From contig NZ_KQ948927.1 of assembly GCF_001514235.1 (NCBI RefSeq), positions 62,763-126,762 on the forward strand: 64,000 nt of DNA. Direction: 5' to 3'. This document shows, piece by piece, positions 44,679-53,339 of the stretch (positions are counted from its first letter, which is position 1; each line of letters begins with the position of its first letter). The notes beneath the pieces are model-generated. The model was not told where the DNA came from. It searched no databases and saw nothing but the letters and a program-made list of their open reading frames with translations. The position numbers were made by a program, and so were the translations under genes. The DNA comes from Streptomyces caeruleatus (GTDB lineage: Bacteria > Actinomycetota > Actinomycetes > Streptomycetales > Streptomycetaceae).

Positions 44679-45709
44679 ACGCCCCCGCACTCCCGGCCGC
44701 CGAAACCCTGCGCAGCGCCCTCGCCACCCTCCTGGACGGTCTCCCGCCCCGCCAGGCCGCGCAGGCCGTCGACCGGCTGATCGCCAGCTACCGCGGGGCG
44801 ACCCCCACCGACGCCCCGATTCTCCGCGACCGGGCCGACGTGGCCGCGTATGCCGCGTACCGCATGCCCGCCACGTTCGAGGCGGTCCACGCGGCGTTGG
44901 AGGCGTTCGCCGAGGCCGTGCCGGAGTGGGCGCCCGGCAGCCATGCCGACGTCGGCGGTGGGACCGGCGCCGCGACCTGGGCGGTCAGCGCGACCTGGCC
45001 CGGCGAGCGCGGCGTCACCGTGCTGGACTGGGCGGAGCCCGCCCTCGCGGCCGGCCGGGAGATCGCCGCCGCGAACCCGGCGCTGAGGGAGGTCCGCTGG
45101 CAGCGGGCCCGTATCGGCCCGTCCCTCGCCCTGGACCCCACCGACCTCGTCACGGTCTCCTACGTCCTGAACGAACTCACCGCGGCCGACCGCACCGCCC
45201 TCCTCGACACCGTCGCGTCCGCCGCCCAGGCCGTCGTCATCGTCGAACCCGGCACCCCCGACGGCTATGCCCGGGTCATCGAGGCCCGCGACCGTCTCGT
45301 CGCCGCCGGCTTCCGCATCGCCGCCCCCTGCCCGCACAGCGCCGCCTGCCCCATCGTCCCCGGCACGGACTGGTGCCACTTCGCGGCCAGGGTCAGCCGT
45401 TCCTCGCTCCACCGTCAGATCAAGGGCGGCTCCCTGCCCTACGAGGACGAGAAGTTCAGCTACGTCGCCGCCACCCGCCTCCCGGTCACCCCGGCCCCCG
45501 CCCGCGTCGTCCGTAAACCCCAGATCCGCAAGGGCCAGGTCCTCCTCGACCTGTGCGAGACCGAACCCGCCCTGCGCCGCACCACGGTCACCAAACGGCA
45601 CGGCGCCCTCTACCGGGCGGCCCGCGACACGGACTGGGGAGACGCCTGGCCCCCGGCCGAGGACCGGGAGCCAGAGGTACCAGAGGTACCAGAGGTACCA
45701 GAGGTATAG
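44675..45709 (+). CDS. Rsm22-family (small ribosomal subunit) methyltransferase-like protein
   Basis: 344 aa, GTG 44675 overlapping the previous stop (GTGA). SAM-binding Rossmann motif ADVGGGTGAATWA, VSYVLNELT, then a Cys-rich segment (CPHSAAC...DWCHF) that binds Fe-S or zinc in mitochondrial-type Rsm22, where it supports small-subunit assembly. Ends with four PEV repeats encoded by a 9-bp tandem repeat. Widely conserved in Streptomyces, so its coupling to the caspase operon may be positional only. Confidence 0.9.
   Translation: MNAPALPAAETLRSALATLLDGLPPRQAAQAVDRLIASYRGATPTDAPILRDRADVAAYAAYRMPATFEAVHAALEAFAEAVPEWAPGSHADVGGGTGAATWAVSATWPGERGVTVLDWAEPALAAGREIAAANPALREVRWQRARIGPSLALDPTDLVTVSYVLNELTAADRTALLDTVASAAQAVVIVEPGTPDGYARVIEARDRLVAAGFRIAAPCPHSAACPIVPGTDWCHFAARVSRSSLHRQIKGGSLPYEDEKFSYVAATRLPVTPAPARVVRKPQIRKGQVLLDLCETEPALRRTTVTKRHGALYRAARDTDWGDAWPPAEDREPEVPEVPEVPEV
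45671..45706. repeat. 9-bp unit in four perfect tandem copies at the 3' end of the Rsm22 gene
   Basis: CCAGAGGTA repeated at 45671, 45680, 45689 and 45698, followed at once by the TAG stop. Encodes PEVPEVPEVPEV. Slippage changes the tail in steps of three residues without frameshift. Confidence 0.9.
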
Positions 45710-45743
45710 GAGACGGGGCGCCGGCCACCTGGCGGCGGACGGG

Positions 45744-45938
45744 TCACGCGGACTCTTCTGCCGTGCCGTCGCCTCCCTGCTGTTTCTCCTGCAACTTGCG
45801 CAGCAGCTCCTTCTTCTGGGCCTGGGGGTCGGCCTCGCCGCCGATCCGGCCGCCGCGGCCGCCGCCGCGCAGCGCCTTGCGGCCGAGGTTGCGGCGGGTG
45901 CCGCCGACTCCGAGCATGTTTCCGCCGCTTCGGGCCAT
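45744..45938 (-). CDS. DUF6243 family protein
   Basis: 64 aa, ATG with GAGGAG. Gly/Arg-rich start (GNMLGVGGTRRNLGRKALRGGGRGGR) then a short charged helix (DPQAQKKELLRKLQEKQ), as in the DUF6243 family widespread in Streptomyces. Very basic, possibly nucleic-acid binding; function unknown. Divergent from the TetR gene and shares its operator region. Confidence 0.85.
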   Translation of the reverse strand: MARSGGNMLGVGGTRRNLGRKALRGGGRGGRIGGEADPQAQKKELLRKLQEKQQGGDGTAEESA

Positions 45939-45969
45939 GGTGGGCTCCTCTCGATGTCCCGCGTGGACG

Positions 45970-45982
45970 AGACGTATCGTCT
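45970..45982. promoter_or_regulatory. TetR operator copy 1
   Basis: Perfect dyad AGACG-TAT-CGTCT between DUF6243 and the TetR gene. An identical half-site pair recurs exactly 42 bp away, four helical turns, so two dimers could bind the same DNA face. Confidence 0.65.
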
Positions 45983-46011
45983 TGATATGTCGACCCGTTC
46001 AGGGTCCGGCG

Positions 46012-46024
46012 AGACGCTCCGTCT
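46012..46024. promoter_or_regulatory. TetR operator copy 2
   Basis: Perfect dyad AGACG-CTC-CGTCT, 24 bp before the TetR start; same half-sites as copy 1 with a different 3-nt spacer. Probably autoregulatory. Confidence 0.65.
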
Positions 46025-46047
46025 TGTCAACCTGATAAATTCGAGCC

Positions 46048-46686
46048 ATGGCAGCTCAAAAGTCCGCTCAGCAGCCCGCACCCAACACCACCCGCCGGAG
46101 CGAGAGGTCCCGTCGGGCCATCTACGACGCCGCCCTCGCCCTCGTCGGGGAGGTCGGCTACCCCAGGACCACGATCGAGGGCATCGCCGCCCGCGCCGGC
46201 GTCGGCAAGCAGACGATCTACCGCTGGTGGTCGTCGAAGGCGGACGTCCTGCTGGAGGCCTTCCTCGACCTCAGTGAGCAGGCGTCCCGGGAAGCCGGTC
46301 CGGAGTACGAGTTCGCCATCCCGGACACCGGCGACCTCGCCGCCGACCTCAAGGCCGTGCTGCGCCTCACCGTCGACCAGCTCAAGGACCCCCGCTTCGA
46401 GGTCCCGGCCCGCGCGCTGGCCGCCGAGGGCGTGGTCAACGAGGAGCTCGGCCGGGTCTGCATGACCAAGCTGCTCGAACCCTCGCTCCTGCTGTACGTC
46501 GACCGGGTGCGCGCCGCCCAGGAGGCCGGCCAGGTCCGCCAGGAGGTCGACCCGCGCATCGCCCTCGAACTCTGGGTCTCGCCCCTCGCCCAGCGCTGGC
46601 TGCAGTACACCGGCCCGATCACGTACGAGTACACCGACACCCTCGTCGACTACGCCCTGTACGGCATCGCCCCGCATGCGCGGTAA
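46048..46686 (+). CDS. TetR-family transcriptional regulator
   Basis: 212 aa, ATG. HTH region RSERSRRAIYDAALALVGEVGYPRTTIEGIAARAGVGKQTIYRWWSSKADVL is a strong TetR_N match; the ligand domain is helical with a YxYTDTLVDYAL end. Effector unknown. Two matching dyads upstream suggest control of itself and of the divergent DUF6243 gene. Confidence 0.94.
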   Translation: MAAQKSAQQPAPNTTRRSERSRRAIYDAALALVGEVGYPRTTIEGIAARAGVGKQTIYRWWSSKADVLLEAFLDLSEQASREAGPEYEFAIPDTGDLAADLKAVLRLTVDQLKDPRFEVPARALAAEGVVNEELGRVCMTKLLEPSLLLYVDRVRAAQEAGQVRQEVDPRIALELWVSPLAQRWLQYTGPITYEYTDTLVDYALYGIAPHAR

Positions 46687-46842
46687 AGGCGTAAATCCCG
46701 CCAAAGGAGCCCATTACCGCTGATCCAGGTGCTGTGTACACCTCGCCCCACCTGGCCCGGTTGTCCGCTAAGGCCCCCCGAAGCGCACGATGGTGGGACC
46801 ATAGGGCATGCTGTTCCGCACGACAGCGAGGCGAGGGGATAG

Positions 46843-47577
46843 ATGAGCGCGGAGTTGGGCGGCCCGACCGGCCTGCAGGGCAAACTCTCCCAGTGGCTGC
46901 GCGGACGCCGCCCCAAGGACGCCACCGGCGACGGTGGCCGGGAGGACCTGCTGCTCGCCGCCGCGGCGGTGGGACTGCCCCTCGCGCCCGCCGCGCACCC
47001 GGCCGGCTACCGATGTTCCTGTGACCGCGTCGGCTGTCCCACCCCGGCCCGGCACCCGGTGTCCTTCGCCTGGCAGACGCAGTCCACCACCGACCGCGCC
47101 CAGATCGAGCGCTGGGCCCGCCACCAGCCGCAGGCCAACTTCATCACCGCCACCGGCATGGTGCACGACGTCCTGGACGTCCCGGTCGAGGCCGGGCGCG
47201 AGGCGCTGGAGCGGCTGCTCGGCGCGGGCATCGAGGTCGGCCCGGTCGCCGAGAGCGGCGACGGCCGCCTGCTGTTCTTCACCCTCACCCGCGGCACCCC
47301 CGAGGACGAGGACGAGTGGTGGCCCTGCGAGCTGGACTGCCACCCCGAGACCATGGACGAGCACCCGGGACTGCGCTGGCACTGCCGCGGGTCCTACGTC
47401 CTCGTACCGCCCGCACAGCTGCCCGGCGAGGGCCAGACCGTGCACTGGGTACGCGGCCTCGAACACCCGCTGCCCGACCCGCTCAGCCTCCTCGAAACCC
47501 TCACCGACGCCTGCGCCCGCCATGTCGGCGAGGAGCCCGACCACGTCTCCGCGGCCTGGCCCCTGCGCCGCCACTGA
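46843..47577 (+). CDS. Prim-Pol-like (bifunctional DNA primase/polymerase N-terminal) protein, degenerate
   Basis: 244 aa, ATG with GAGGGGAT. Matches the N-terminal Prim-Pol pattern: AAAAVGLPLAPAAHP, CSCDRVGCPTPARHPVSFAWQTQSTTDRAQIERWA, then FITATGMVHDVLDVP. The metal-binding DxD of active enzymes is read here as D-V-P, and no helicase part is present. Probably a non-catalytic, DNA- or nucleotide-binding relative conserved in Streptomyces. Confidence 0.8.
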   Translation: MSAELGGPTGLQGKLSQWLRGRRPKDATGDGGREDLLLAAAAVGLPLAPAAHPAGYRCSCDRVGCPTPARHPVSFAWQTQSTTDRAQIERWARHQPQANFITATGMVHDVLDVPVEAGREALERLLGAGIEVGPVAESGDGRLLFFTLTRGTPEDEDEWWPCELDCHPETMDEHPGLRWHCRGSYVLVPPAQLPGEGQTVHWVRGLEHPLPDPLSLLETLTDACARHVGEEPDHVSAAWPLRRH

Positions 47578-47614
47578 GCTTCCGGTGAACGGCGAGCCGC
47601 CGTACGAACGGTGA

Positions 47615-48607
47615 CTACTCGCCCTTCGCCGACGTCATGCCCTGGGTCCGGCCGATGATCTGCACCTTGCCGGAGCCCTTCGGGTCCAGCGCCGCCCCGT
47701 TGGAGACGATCTCCACCGTCAGCGACTGCTTGATCTCGCCCGTCGTCAGCGCCAGCACGGCCTTCTCCGGGGTCGGGACGGCGGCACCGGAGTGGGCCGT
47801 CTCCTTCTCGTAGTGGCGGGTGGTGAAGAACACCAGCGCCCCGCCGTCCTTCGTGCGCAGCGCCAGCGGCGCGTAGTCACCGTCCGTCAGCGGCTCGTCG
47901 ATGTACTGCCGGACCAGGCCCGGACGTTCGGCCTCCTTGGCCCGCTTGGCACGCCATCCGCTGGTGTGGCGGCTGTCCGCGAAGGTGTTCCCGCCGTCCT
48001 TCAGGTAGGCCGCGTAGTCCTTGCTCAAGTCCGCCGGCGGCACGGCCAGTTCGGTCGAGTTCGCCGGGACGGCCTCGGCCCAGCCGTCCTTGTCCGTCTT
48101 GAACTGCGGTACGTCGCCGGGGGCCATCAGCGTCAGATACGACGCCTCCCACGGCTCGGCCAGGCTGTCGCGGCTGAACACGAAGACCCAGCGGGCGGTG
48201 GCGCCCTTGTTGGCGGCCGCGTCGGCCACGAACCAGCGCGGCCAGCCCGCCTTCTTCGGGATCGTGAACTTGGTGTCCGACAGCTCCAGCGGGGTGTGCG
48301 CCGCGTTGCCGTCGGGACTGAGTGCCTTGCCGGCCTTCAGCCGCGCCTCGTCGATGGCACCGAGGGCGCCGCTGACATGGTCGGCGTCCAGCGAACTGTC
48401 GTAGGCCTTGTCGGCCTCGTTGTAGGCGGTGGTGAACTGCTGGAGTGCCTTGGCGGCCTCCGCCTTGGTGGCCGACGGGAGGACTTCCCGCTCCCCGTGG
48501 ACCACCACGCATCCGCTTGCCGTCAACGACAAAGCGGTCAGCGATGCCGCAATCAGTGCGCTCCGGTCAAGCCTGCGGAGCTTTCGAGGGCCGCGATCCC
48601 TGCTCAT
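47615..48607 (-). CDS. Lipoprotein of unknown function, last gene of the efe operon
   Basis: 330 aa, ATG with AAGGA. Signal peptide with lipobox LTASGC near residue 33, then a soluble extracellular domain of about 295 residues (PRWFVADAAANKGATARWVFVFSRDSLAEPWEASYL) with no family I recognise. Its start lies 41 bp inside efeU, so it is translated with the iron-uptake genes. It may assist iron uptake or be a surface protein. Confidence 0.85.
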   Translation of the reverse strand: MSRDRGPRKLRRLDRSALIAASLTALSLTASGCVVVHGEREVLPSATKAEAAKALQQFTTAYNEADKAYDSSLDADHVSGALGAIDEARLKAGKALSPDGNAAHTPLELSDTKFTIPKKAGWPRWFVADAAANKGATARWVFVFSRDSLAEPWEASYLTLMAPGDVPQFKTDKDGWAEAVPANSTELAVPPADLSKDYAAYLKDGGNTFADSRHTSGWRAKRAKEAERPGLVRQYIDEPLTDGDYAPLALRTKDGGALVFFTTRHYEKETAHSGAAVPTPEKAVLALTTGEIKQSLTVEIVSNGAALDPKGSGKVQIIGRTQGMTSAKGE

Positions 48608-49439
48608 CAGGTTCCTTCACCTTCCCCTTCCCGGAGGCGAACCCTACCGGGGCGAGGAAGAGCGCGAGTGTCGGGACCAGGTACAGCAGCCACACCGTGA
48701 CCTGGAGGACGGTCGGATCGGGCTGGAAGTTGAAGACGCCCTTCAGCAGAGTGCCGTACCAACTCGACGGATCGACGGTGTCACTGATGTCGAAGGCCTT
48801 GTCGCTCAGCCCCGGCAGCCAGCGCGCCTCCTGGAGGTCGTGGAAGCCGTACGCCAGCACACCCGCCGCCACGACGACCAGCATGCCGCCGGTCCAGGTG
48901 AAGAACTTGGCGAGGTTGATGCGCAGGGCGCCGCGGTAGAACAGCCAGCCCAGGACGATCGCCGTGGCGATGCCGAGGGCGGCGCCGACCAGCGGGCGCG
49001 GGCTGCCGTCGCCCGCCGCGCGCACCGACGCCCACACGAACAGGGCCGTCTCCAGGCCCTCCCGGCCCACGGCGAGGAAGGCGGTGGCGACCAGCGCGCC
49101 CGTGCCCATCCGGAGCGCTGCGTCCAGCTTGCCGTGCAGCTCGGCCTTCAGATGCCGGGCGGTGCGCCGCATCCAGAACACCATCCACGTCACCAGGCCG
49201 ACCGCGAGCAGCGACAGGGAGCCGCCGAGCGCCTCCTGCGCCTCGAACGTCAGCTCCTGCGAGCCGAATTCGAGCGCGCAGCCGAAGCCGAGGGCCAGGG
49301 CGACCGCGACGCCGATGCCGGTCCAGATGGGCCGCAGCGCGTCCCGGCGGTCCGTCTTGACCAGGTAGGCGATGAGGATGCAGACGACGAGCGACGCCTC
49401 CAGGCCCTCGCGCAGTCCGATCAGGTAGTTGGAGAACAC
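48567..49439 (-). CDS. efeU: Iron permease EfeU (FTR1 family)
   Basis: 290 aa, GTG start 3 nt after the efeB stop. Seven membrane helices with the two REGLE motifs (GLREGLEASL in helix 1 and VGREGLETAL in helix 4) that carry ferric/ferrous ions in FTR1/EfeU. Membrane channel of the EfeUOB system; the Asp/Glu-rich tail is normal. Confidence 0.95.
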   Translation of the reverse strand: MFSNYLIGLREGLEASLVVCILIAYLVKTDRRDALRPIWTGIGVAVALALGFGCALEFGSQELTFEAQEALGGSLSLLAVGLVTWMVFWMRRTARHLKAELHGKLDAALRMGTGALVATAFLAVGREGLETALFVWASVRAAGDGSPRPLVGAALGIATAIVLGWLFYRGALRINLAKFFTWTGGMLVVVAAGVLAYGFHDLQEARWLPGLSDKAFDISDTVDPSSWYGTLLKGVFNFQPDPTVLQVTVWLLYLVPTLALFLAPVGFASGKGKVKEPDEQGSRPSKAPQA

Positions 49440-49442
49440 GGC

Positions 49443-50711
49443 CTACGCCTCCTTGCCGAACAGCGTCCGGCCCCACCAGTCGTCCTTGTCACGGACGCCG
49501 GGCGGGACCGCGAAGAGCGCCGAACCCACGTGCTGGATGTACTCGTTGAGCGCGTCCGTGGCCAGGTTGCGCTGGATGCGGATGAACCCGGTGCGCGGGT
49601 CACGCTGGTAGGCGAGGAAGAACAGGCCCGCGTCCAGACGGCCGAGGCCGTCGGTGCCGTCGGTGAAGGAGTAGCCGCGGCGCAGGATCGTCGCCCCGTC
49701 GTTGGAGGCGGGGTGCGCGAGCCGGACGTGCGCGTCGGGCAGCATCGCCTTCAGGAACGGCTCGTCCCGCTCCTTGGCCTTGCCGACCGGGGCGCCCTCG
49801 CCCTTGTCCCGGCCGAAGATGTCCTCCTGCTCCTGCAGCGAGGTGCGGTCCCAGGTCTCGATGTGCATACGGATGCGGCGGGCGACCAGGTAGGAACCGC
49901 CGGCCAGCCACCGCGGGCCGTCCTCCTCGCCCACCCAGACGAACTTCTCCAGCCGGTCCGTCTCCGTCCCCGCGATGTTGCGGGTGCCGTCCTTGAACCC
50001 CATGAGGTTGCGCGGGGTCTGCTCCTCGGGGGTGGTCGACGAGGTCTTCCCGAAGCCGAGCTGGGACCAGCGGATGACGACCTTGCCCATGCCGATGCGG
50101 GCCAGGTTGCGGATGGCGTGCACGGCGACCTGCGGGTCGTCCGCGCAGGCCTGGACGCACAGGTCGCCGCCGCTGCGGTTCCTGTCGAGGTTGTCGCCGG
50201 CGAACTTCGGTAGCTCTTCCAGGGCCTCGGGGCGGGCGTCCGCGATGCCGAACGCCTCGCCGTACTTCTCGAAGAGCGACGGCCCGAAGCCGATCGTCAG
50301 CGTCAGCCGCGACGGCTTCAGCCCCAGCGCCTCGCCGGTGTCGTCCGGCGGCGCCTCGGCCAGACCGCCGTACGCGCCCTCGCCGACCGCCTGCCCGGCG
50401 GTCATCCGGCGCGCGGCCGCCGTCCAGTCCTTCAGCATCTGCACGAACTCGGCGCGGTCGTCGGTCTTCACGTCGAACGCGGCGAAGTGCAGCCGGTCCT
50501 GCACGGGGGTGGCGATGCCGGCCTGCCGGGCGCCGTGGAAGCCGATCGCGGCGCCCGTGTCGGCGCCCACCGGATCCACGTCGTCGCCCGTGCGGGCCAT
50601 CGCCACGGCACCGCCGGCCGCGGCGGCACCGAGCGCGAGCCCGGCACCGCCCCAGCCGATCAGCGCACGCCGGGACGGGGAGGGGGAACTCCCGGTCGAG
50701 GTCTCAGTCAT
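49443..50711 (-). CDS. efeB: DyP-type heme peroxidase EfeB, Tat-exported
   Basis: 422 aa, ATG. Tat signal (SRRALIGWGGAGLALGAAAAGG). DyP motif GFKDGTRN (catalytic Asp in GxxDG) and proximal His in the C-terminal half (MHIETWD region). Exported as a folded heme protein; in EfeUOB it is thought to oxidise iron or release it from heme. Lies between efeO and efeU. Confidence 0.95.
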   Translation of the reverse strand: MTETSTGSSPSPSRRALIGWGGAGLALGAAAAGGAVAMARTGDDVDPVGADTGAAIGFHGARQAGIATPVQDRLHFAAFDVKTDDRAEFVQMLKDWTAAARRMTAGQAVGEGAYGGLAEAPPDDTGEALGLKPSRLTLTIGFGPSLFEKYGEAFGIADARPEALEELPKFAGDNLDRNRSGGDLCVQACADDPQVAVHAIRNLARIGMGKVVIRWSQLGFGKTSSTTPEEQTPRNLMGFKDGTRNIAGTETDRLEKFVWVGEEDGPRWLAGGSYLVARRIRMHIETWDRTSLQEQEDIFGRDKGEGAPVGKAKERDEPFLKAMLPDAHVRLAHPASNDGATILRRGYSFTDGTDGLGRLDAGLFFLAYQRDPRTGFIRIQRNLATDALNEYIQHVGSALFAVPPGVRDKDDWWGRTLFGKEA

Positions 50712-50720
50712 GGGGTGCCC

Positions 50721-51866
50721 CTACTTCACGACGACGGCGGCGGCGAGCTTGGACAGCGGCTCCGCGAGCGCGTTGACGCCGTCCGACAGCTCCTTGCGAT
50801 CGGCGTCGCCGACCTTGTCGTACGAGGTGAAGTCGTACGACGCCTTGTCCGCCCGGTACTTGTCGAGCAGCGTGTTCAGCGCGCCGAACTGCTTGTCGAG
50901 CTCGGTGACCAGCGCCTGGTCGTTCTCCTTGGCGACCGGCTTCAGCAGCTCGTAGGCCTTCTCGGCGCCCTCGACGTTGGCCTTGAAGTCGACCAGGTCG
51001 GTGTGCGAGTAGCGCTCCTCCTCGCCGGTGACCTTGCCGGTGGCGACCTCGTCGAGGAGTTCCTTGGCGCCGTTGGCCATGGAGGTCGGGGTGATGTCGG
51101 CCTTGCCGACCCGCTTCTGCCAGTCCTTCAGGTCGGTGACGAGCTGGTCGGCGAGGGCCTTCTCCTCGGCGCCGATCTTCTTGTCCTGCCAGAGGGACTT
51201 CTCCAGCCGGTGCCAGCCGGTCCACTTCTGGCCGGCCTCCAGGCCGTCCTCGCGGAAGTCGACCTTCGGGTCGATGTCGCCGAAGGACTCGGCGACCGGC
51301 TCGGTGCGCTCCCAGCCCATCCGGGAGGGGGCGTAGGCCTTCTTCGCGGCCTCGACGTCGCCGTCCTTGACGGCCTTGGCGAACGCCTCCGCCTTGGGCA
51401 GCGTCTCGTCGGCCTGCGCCTGCGCGTACTCGCGGTAGGCGGCGACGGCCTTGTCGAGGCGCGGGTCACGCTTGGCGGCGGCGCCCTTGCCGGTGGCCTT
51501 GACGGTCTGCCGGATGCCGTCGCCCTTCATGCCGGGCTTGCAGGCGATGGTGTAGTCGCCGGCCTTCACCTCGGCGGTGACGGTCTGCTTGGTGCCGGGG
51601 CCTATGTTCTCCCGCTCGGTGACGATGCGGTCGTCCGGGAACAGGATGTAGACCTCGGTGACCTTGGACCCCTTGTTCTCGATGGCGAGCTCGACGTGCC
51701 CCGCCGGGAACTCCTTCTTCGACACCTCGCACTTGTCGTCCGTCGCCGTCACGGTGACGACCCGGTCGCCGCCGGCCGAGCTGCCCTTCTCGGTGCACCC
51801 CGTGACGGCGGTCAGGGCCGCAACGGTGGCGGCAGCGGCGACGGCGGAGAGTCTGGCGGGTCGCAT
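50721..51866 (-). CDS. efeO: Iron-binding lipoprotein EfeO (cupredoxin + M75 peptidase-like)
   Basis: 381 aa from ATG 51866 (TGGAG upstream); upstream in-frame starts extend past the signal peptide. Lipobox LTAVTGC, an N-terminal cupredoxin-like domain (residues about 35-130, with CKPGMKG), then the M75/imelysin helical domain with HxxE (GWHRLEKSLW). Binds and delivers iron to EfeU. First gene of efeOBU-lipoprotein; an iron box lies 53 bp upstream. Confidence 0.95.
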   Translation of the reverse strand: MRPARLSAVAAAATVAALTAVTGCTEKGSSAGGDRVVTVTATDDKCEVSKKEFPAGHVELAIENKGSKVTEVYILFPDDRIVTERENIGPGTKQTVTAEVKAGDYTIACKPGMKGDGIRQTVKATGKGAAAKRDPRLDKAVAAYREYAQAQADETLPKAEAFAKAVKDGDVEAAKKAYAPSRMGWERTEPVAESFGDIDPKVDFREDGLEAGQKWTGWHRLEKSLWQDKKIGAEEKALADQLVTDLKDWQKRVGKADITPTSMANGAKELLDEVATGKVTGEEERYSHTDLVDFKANVEGAEKAYELLKPVAKENDQALVTELDKQFGALNTLLDKYRADKASYDFTSYDKVGDADRKELSDGVNALAEPLSKLAAAVVVK

Positions 51867-51918
51867 GAAGGCTCCAGGGTATGGCCGAAAAGTGTGCGTG
51901 ACGCGCCTCACATGGCAG

Positions 51919-51937
51919 GAAGGTGAGGCTCACCTAA
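51919..51937. promoter_or_regulatory. Iron box (DmdR/DtxR site) of the efe operon
   Basis: 19-mer with a perfect 7-1-7 core AGGTGAGGCTCACCT (51921-51935), matching 14 of 19 positions of the DtxR/DmdR consensus (TTAGGTTAGGCTAACCTAA). Further TTAGGT half-sites follow at 51941-51958, so two overlapping dimers may bind. Predicts iron repression of efeOBU. Confidence 0.7.
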
Positions 51938-51995
51938 CGCACCTAAGGATTACCTAAGTGGCCAAAAACAACCCCATAGAGGAGTCAAAGGAAGG

Positions 51996-52814
51996 TCAAA
52001 GGTTGCGTCGCGGGGTCACCAGGAGGGCTCCTGTTCGGGGATGCGAAAGCACGTCGACGGGCTGGTCGTAGACCTCCGACAGCAACCGCTCGGAGAACAC
52101 CTCGGCCGGCGGACCGTCCGCCGCGATCCGCCCGGCGCGCAGGATCGCGACCCGGTGCGCGTACGCCGCCGCGAGCCCCAGATCGTGCAGCACGACCACC
52201 ACCGCGTCCCCGGCCCGCGCCCGCTCCCGGCACACCCGCAGCACCAGTTCCTGGTGCTTGAGGTCCAGCGCCGCCGTCGGTTCGTCGAGCAGCAACAACG
52301 GCGCCCGCTGGGCAAGCACCCGAGCGAGCGCGACCCTGGCCCGCTCACCACCGCTGAGCGCGGAGAACGGCCGGGCCGCGAACTCGGTCACCTCGGTGAC
52401 GGCCATGGCCTCGGCAGCGGCCAGGTCGTCCTCGGCAGGCGAAACCGCGTGCGGCGCCCGCCCCATCCGTACGACCTCCTCCACCGTGAACGGGAAGGAA
52501 AGCACCGCCGACTGAGGCAGCACCGCCCGACGCAGCGCGAGTTCGGGCGCCGTCCACTCGGCCGCCGGCCGCCCATGTATCCGTACGACGCCCTCAACAG
52601 CCGAAAGATCGGCGGCCAGCGCCCCCAACAGGGTCGACTTCCCGGCCCCGTTGGGCCCCACCAGCGCCAACACCTCCCCGGCCCGGACCTCGACGGATGC
52701 CCCTCGCAACACTTCACGCCCCCCGAGCCGAACATGAAGCGACTCAGCGGCGGCGAGCACCTCACCGGCTTCAGCGGGCGCGGGGGGCGTGGGACGCGGC
52801 CGGAGCAGTCTCAT
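51996..52814 (-). CDS. hmuV: Heme ABC transporter ATP-binding protein
   Basis: 272 aa, ATG with AAGGA. Walker A GPNGAGKST, Q-loop LPQSAVLSF, signature LSGGERARVALAR, Walker B LLLLDEPTAALD and switch His (VVVLHDLG). Closest in style to HmuV heme importers. Serves the FecCD permease upstream, though 604 bp of repetitive DNA now separates them. Confidence 0.92.
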   Translation of the reverse strand: MRLLRPRPTPPAPAEAGEVLAAAESLHVRLGGREVLRGASVEVRAGEVLALVGPNGAGKSTLLGALAADLSAVEGVVRIHGRPAAEWTAPELALRRAVLPQSAVLSFPFTVEEVVRMGRAPHAVSPAEDDLAAAEAMAVTEVTEFAARPFSALSGGERARVALARVLAQRAPLLLLDEPTAALDLKHQELVLRVCRERARAGDAVVVVLHDLGLAAAYAHRVAILRAGRIAADGPPAEVFSERLLSEVYDQPVDVLSHPRTGALLVTPRRNL

Positions 52815-53096
52815 CTGCGGGTTCCTTGAGGTCTGGTTGCGGACGATTCGGCACCGCCGAACAGGTCGTGGGGATTGAGCGCCGTTGCGGCGGAGAAGGG
52901 GAGGGCGGTGGTTGGACAGGGGCCGGTCAAGGTCGGTGAGTGGGGTGACTCATGGCAGGGGGCTGTGGCTTGGGCGTGAGGTAGGTGGCCGGTGTCGTTG
53001 CCGGGGGATGGTCGAGGCCCCTCGGGGCGGGGGACAGGGGCTGTGGCGTGGGCGCGGGTGCCAGGGATCGGTGTCGTCGCCGGGCCCGCCCACGTC

Positions 53097-53303
53097 CCCA
53101 GGGGCGCGGGGCCTCTGCGCCGGATCTGCGGCAGGGGGTCCCTGCGGCGCCGGGTTCGGCAGTGTCCCAGGGGTGCGGGGCTTCTGCGCCGGATCTGCGG
53201 CAGGCGGTCCCTGCGGCGCCGGGTTCGGCAGTGTCCCAGGGGTGCGGGGCTTCTGCGCCGGATCTGCGGCAGGGGGTCCCTGCGGCGCCGGGTTCGGCAG
53301 TGT
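53097..53303. repeat. 69-bp unit in three tandem copies
   Basis: Units start at 53097, 53166 and 53235 and differ at only a few positions. Each begins CCCAGGGGYGCGGGGC, which matches the interspersed repeat core. 69 is a multiple of three, so frames stay open and create false long ORFs. A fourth partial start at 53304 leads into the usual repeat ending. Confidence 0.92.
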
Positions 53304-53339
53304 CCCAGGGGCGCGGGGAACTGCGCGACCAGCCCCCAC
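53304..53339. repeat. Interspersed GC-rich Streptomyces repeat (copy C)
   Basis: CCCAGGGGCGCGGGGAACTG followed by CGCGACCAGCCCCCAC, the same core as copy A on the opposite strand. Forms the right edge of the 69-bp array. Confidence 0.7.
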
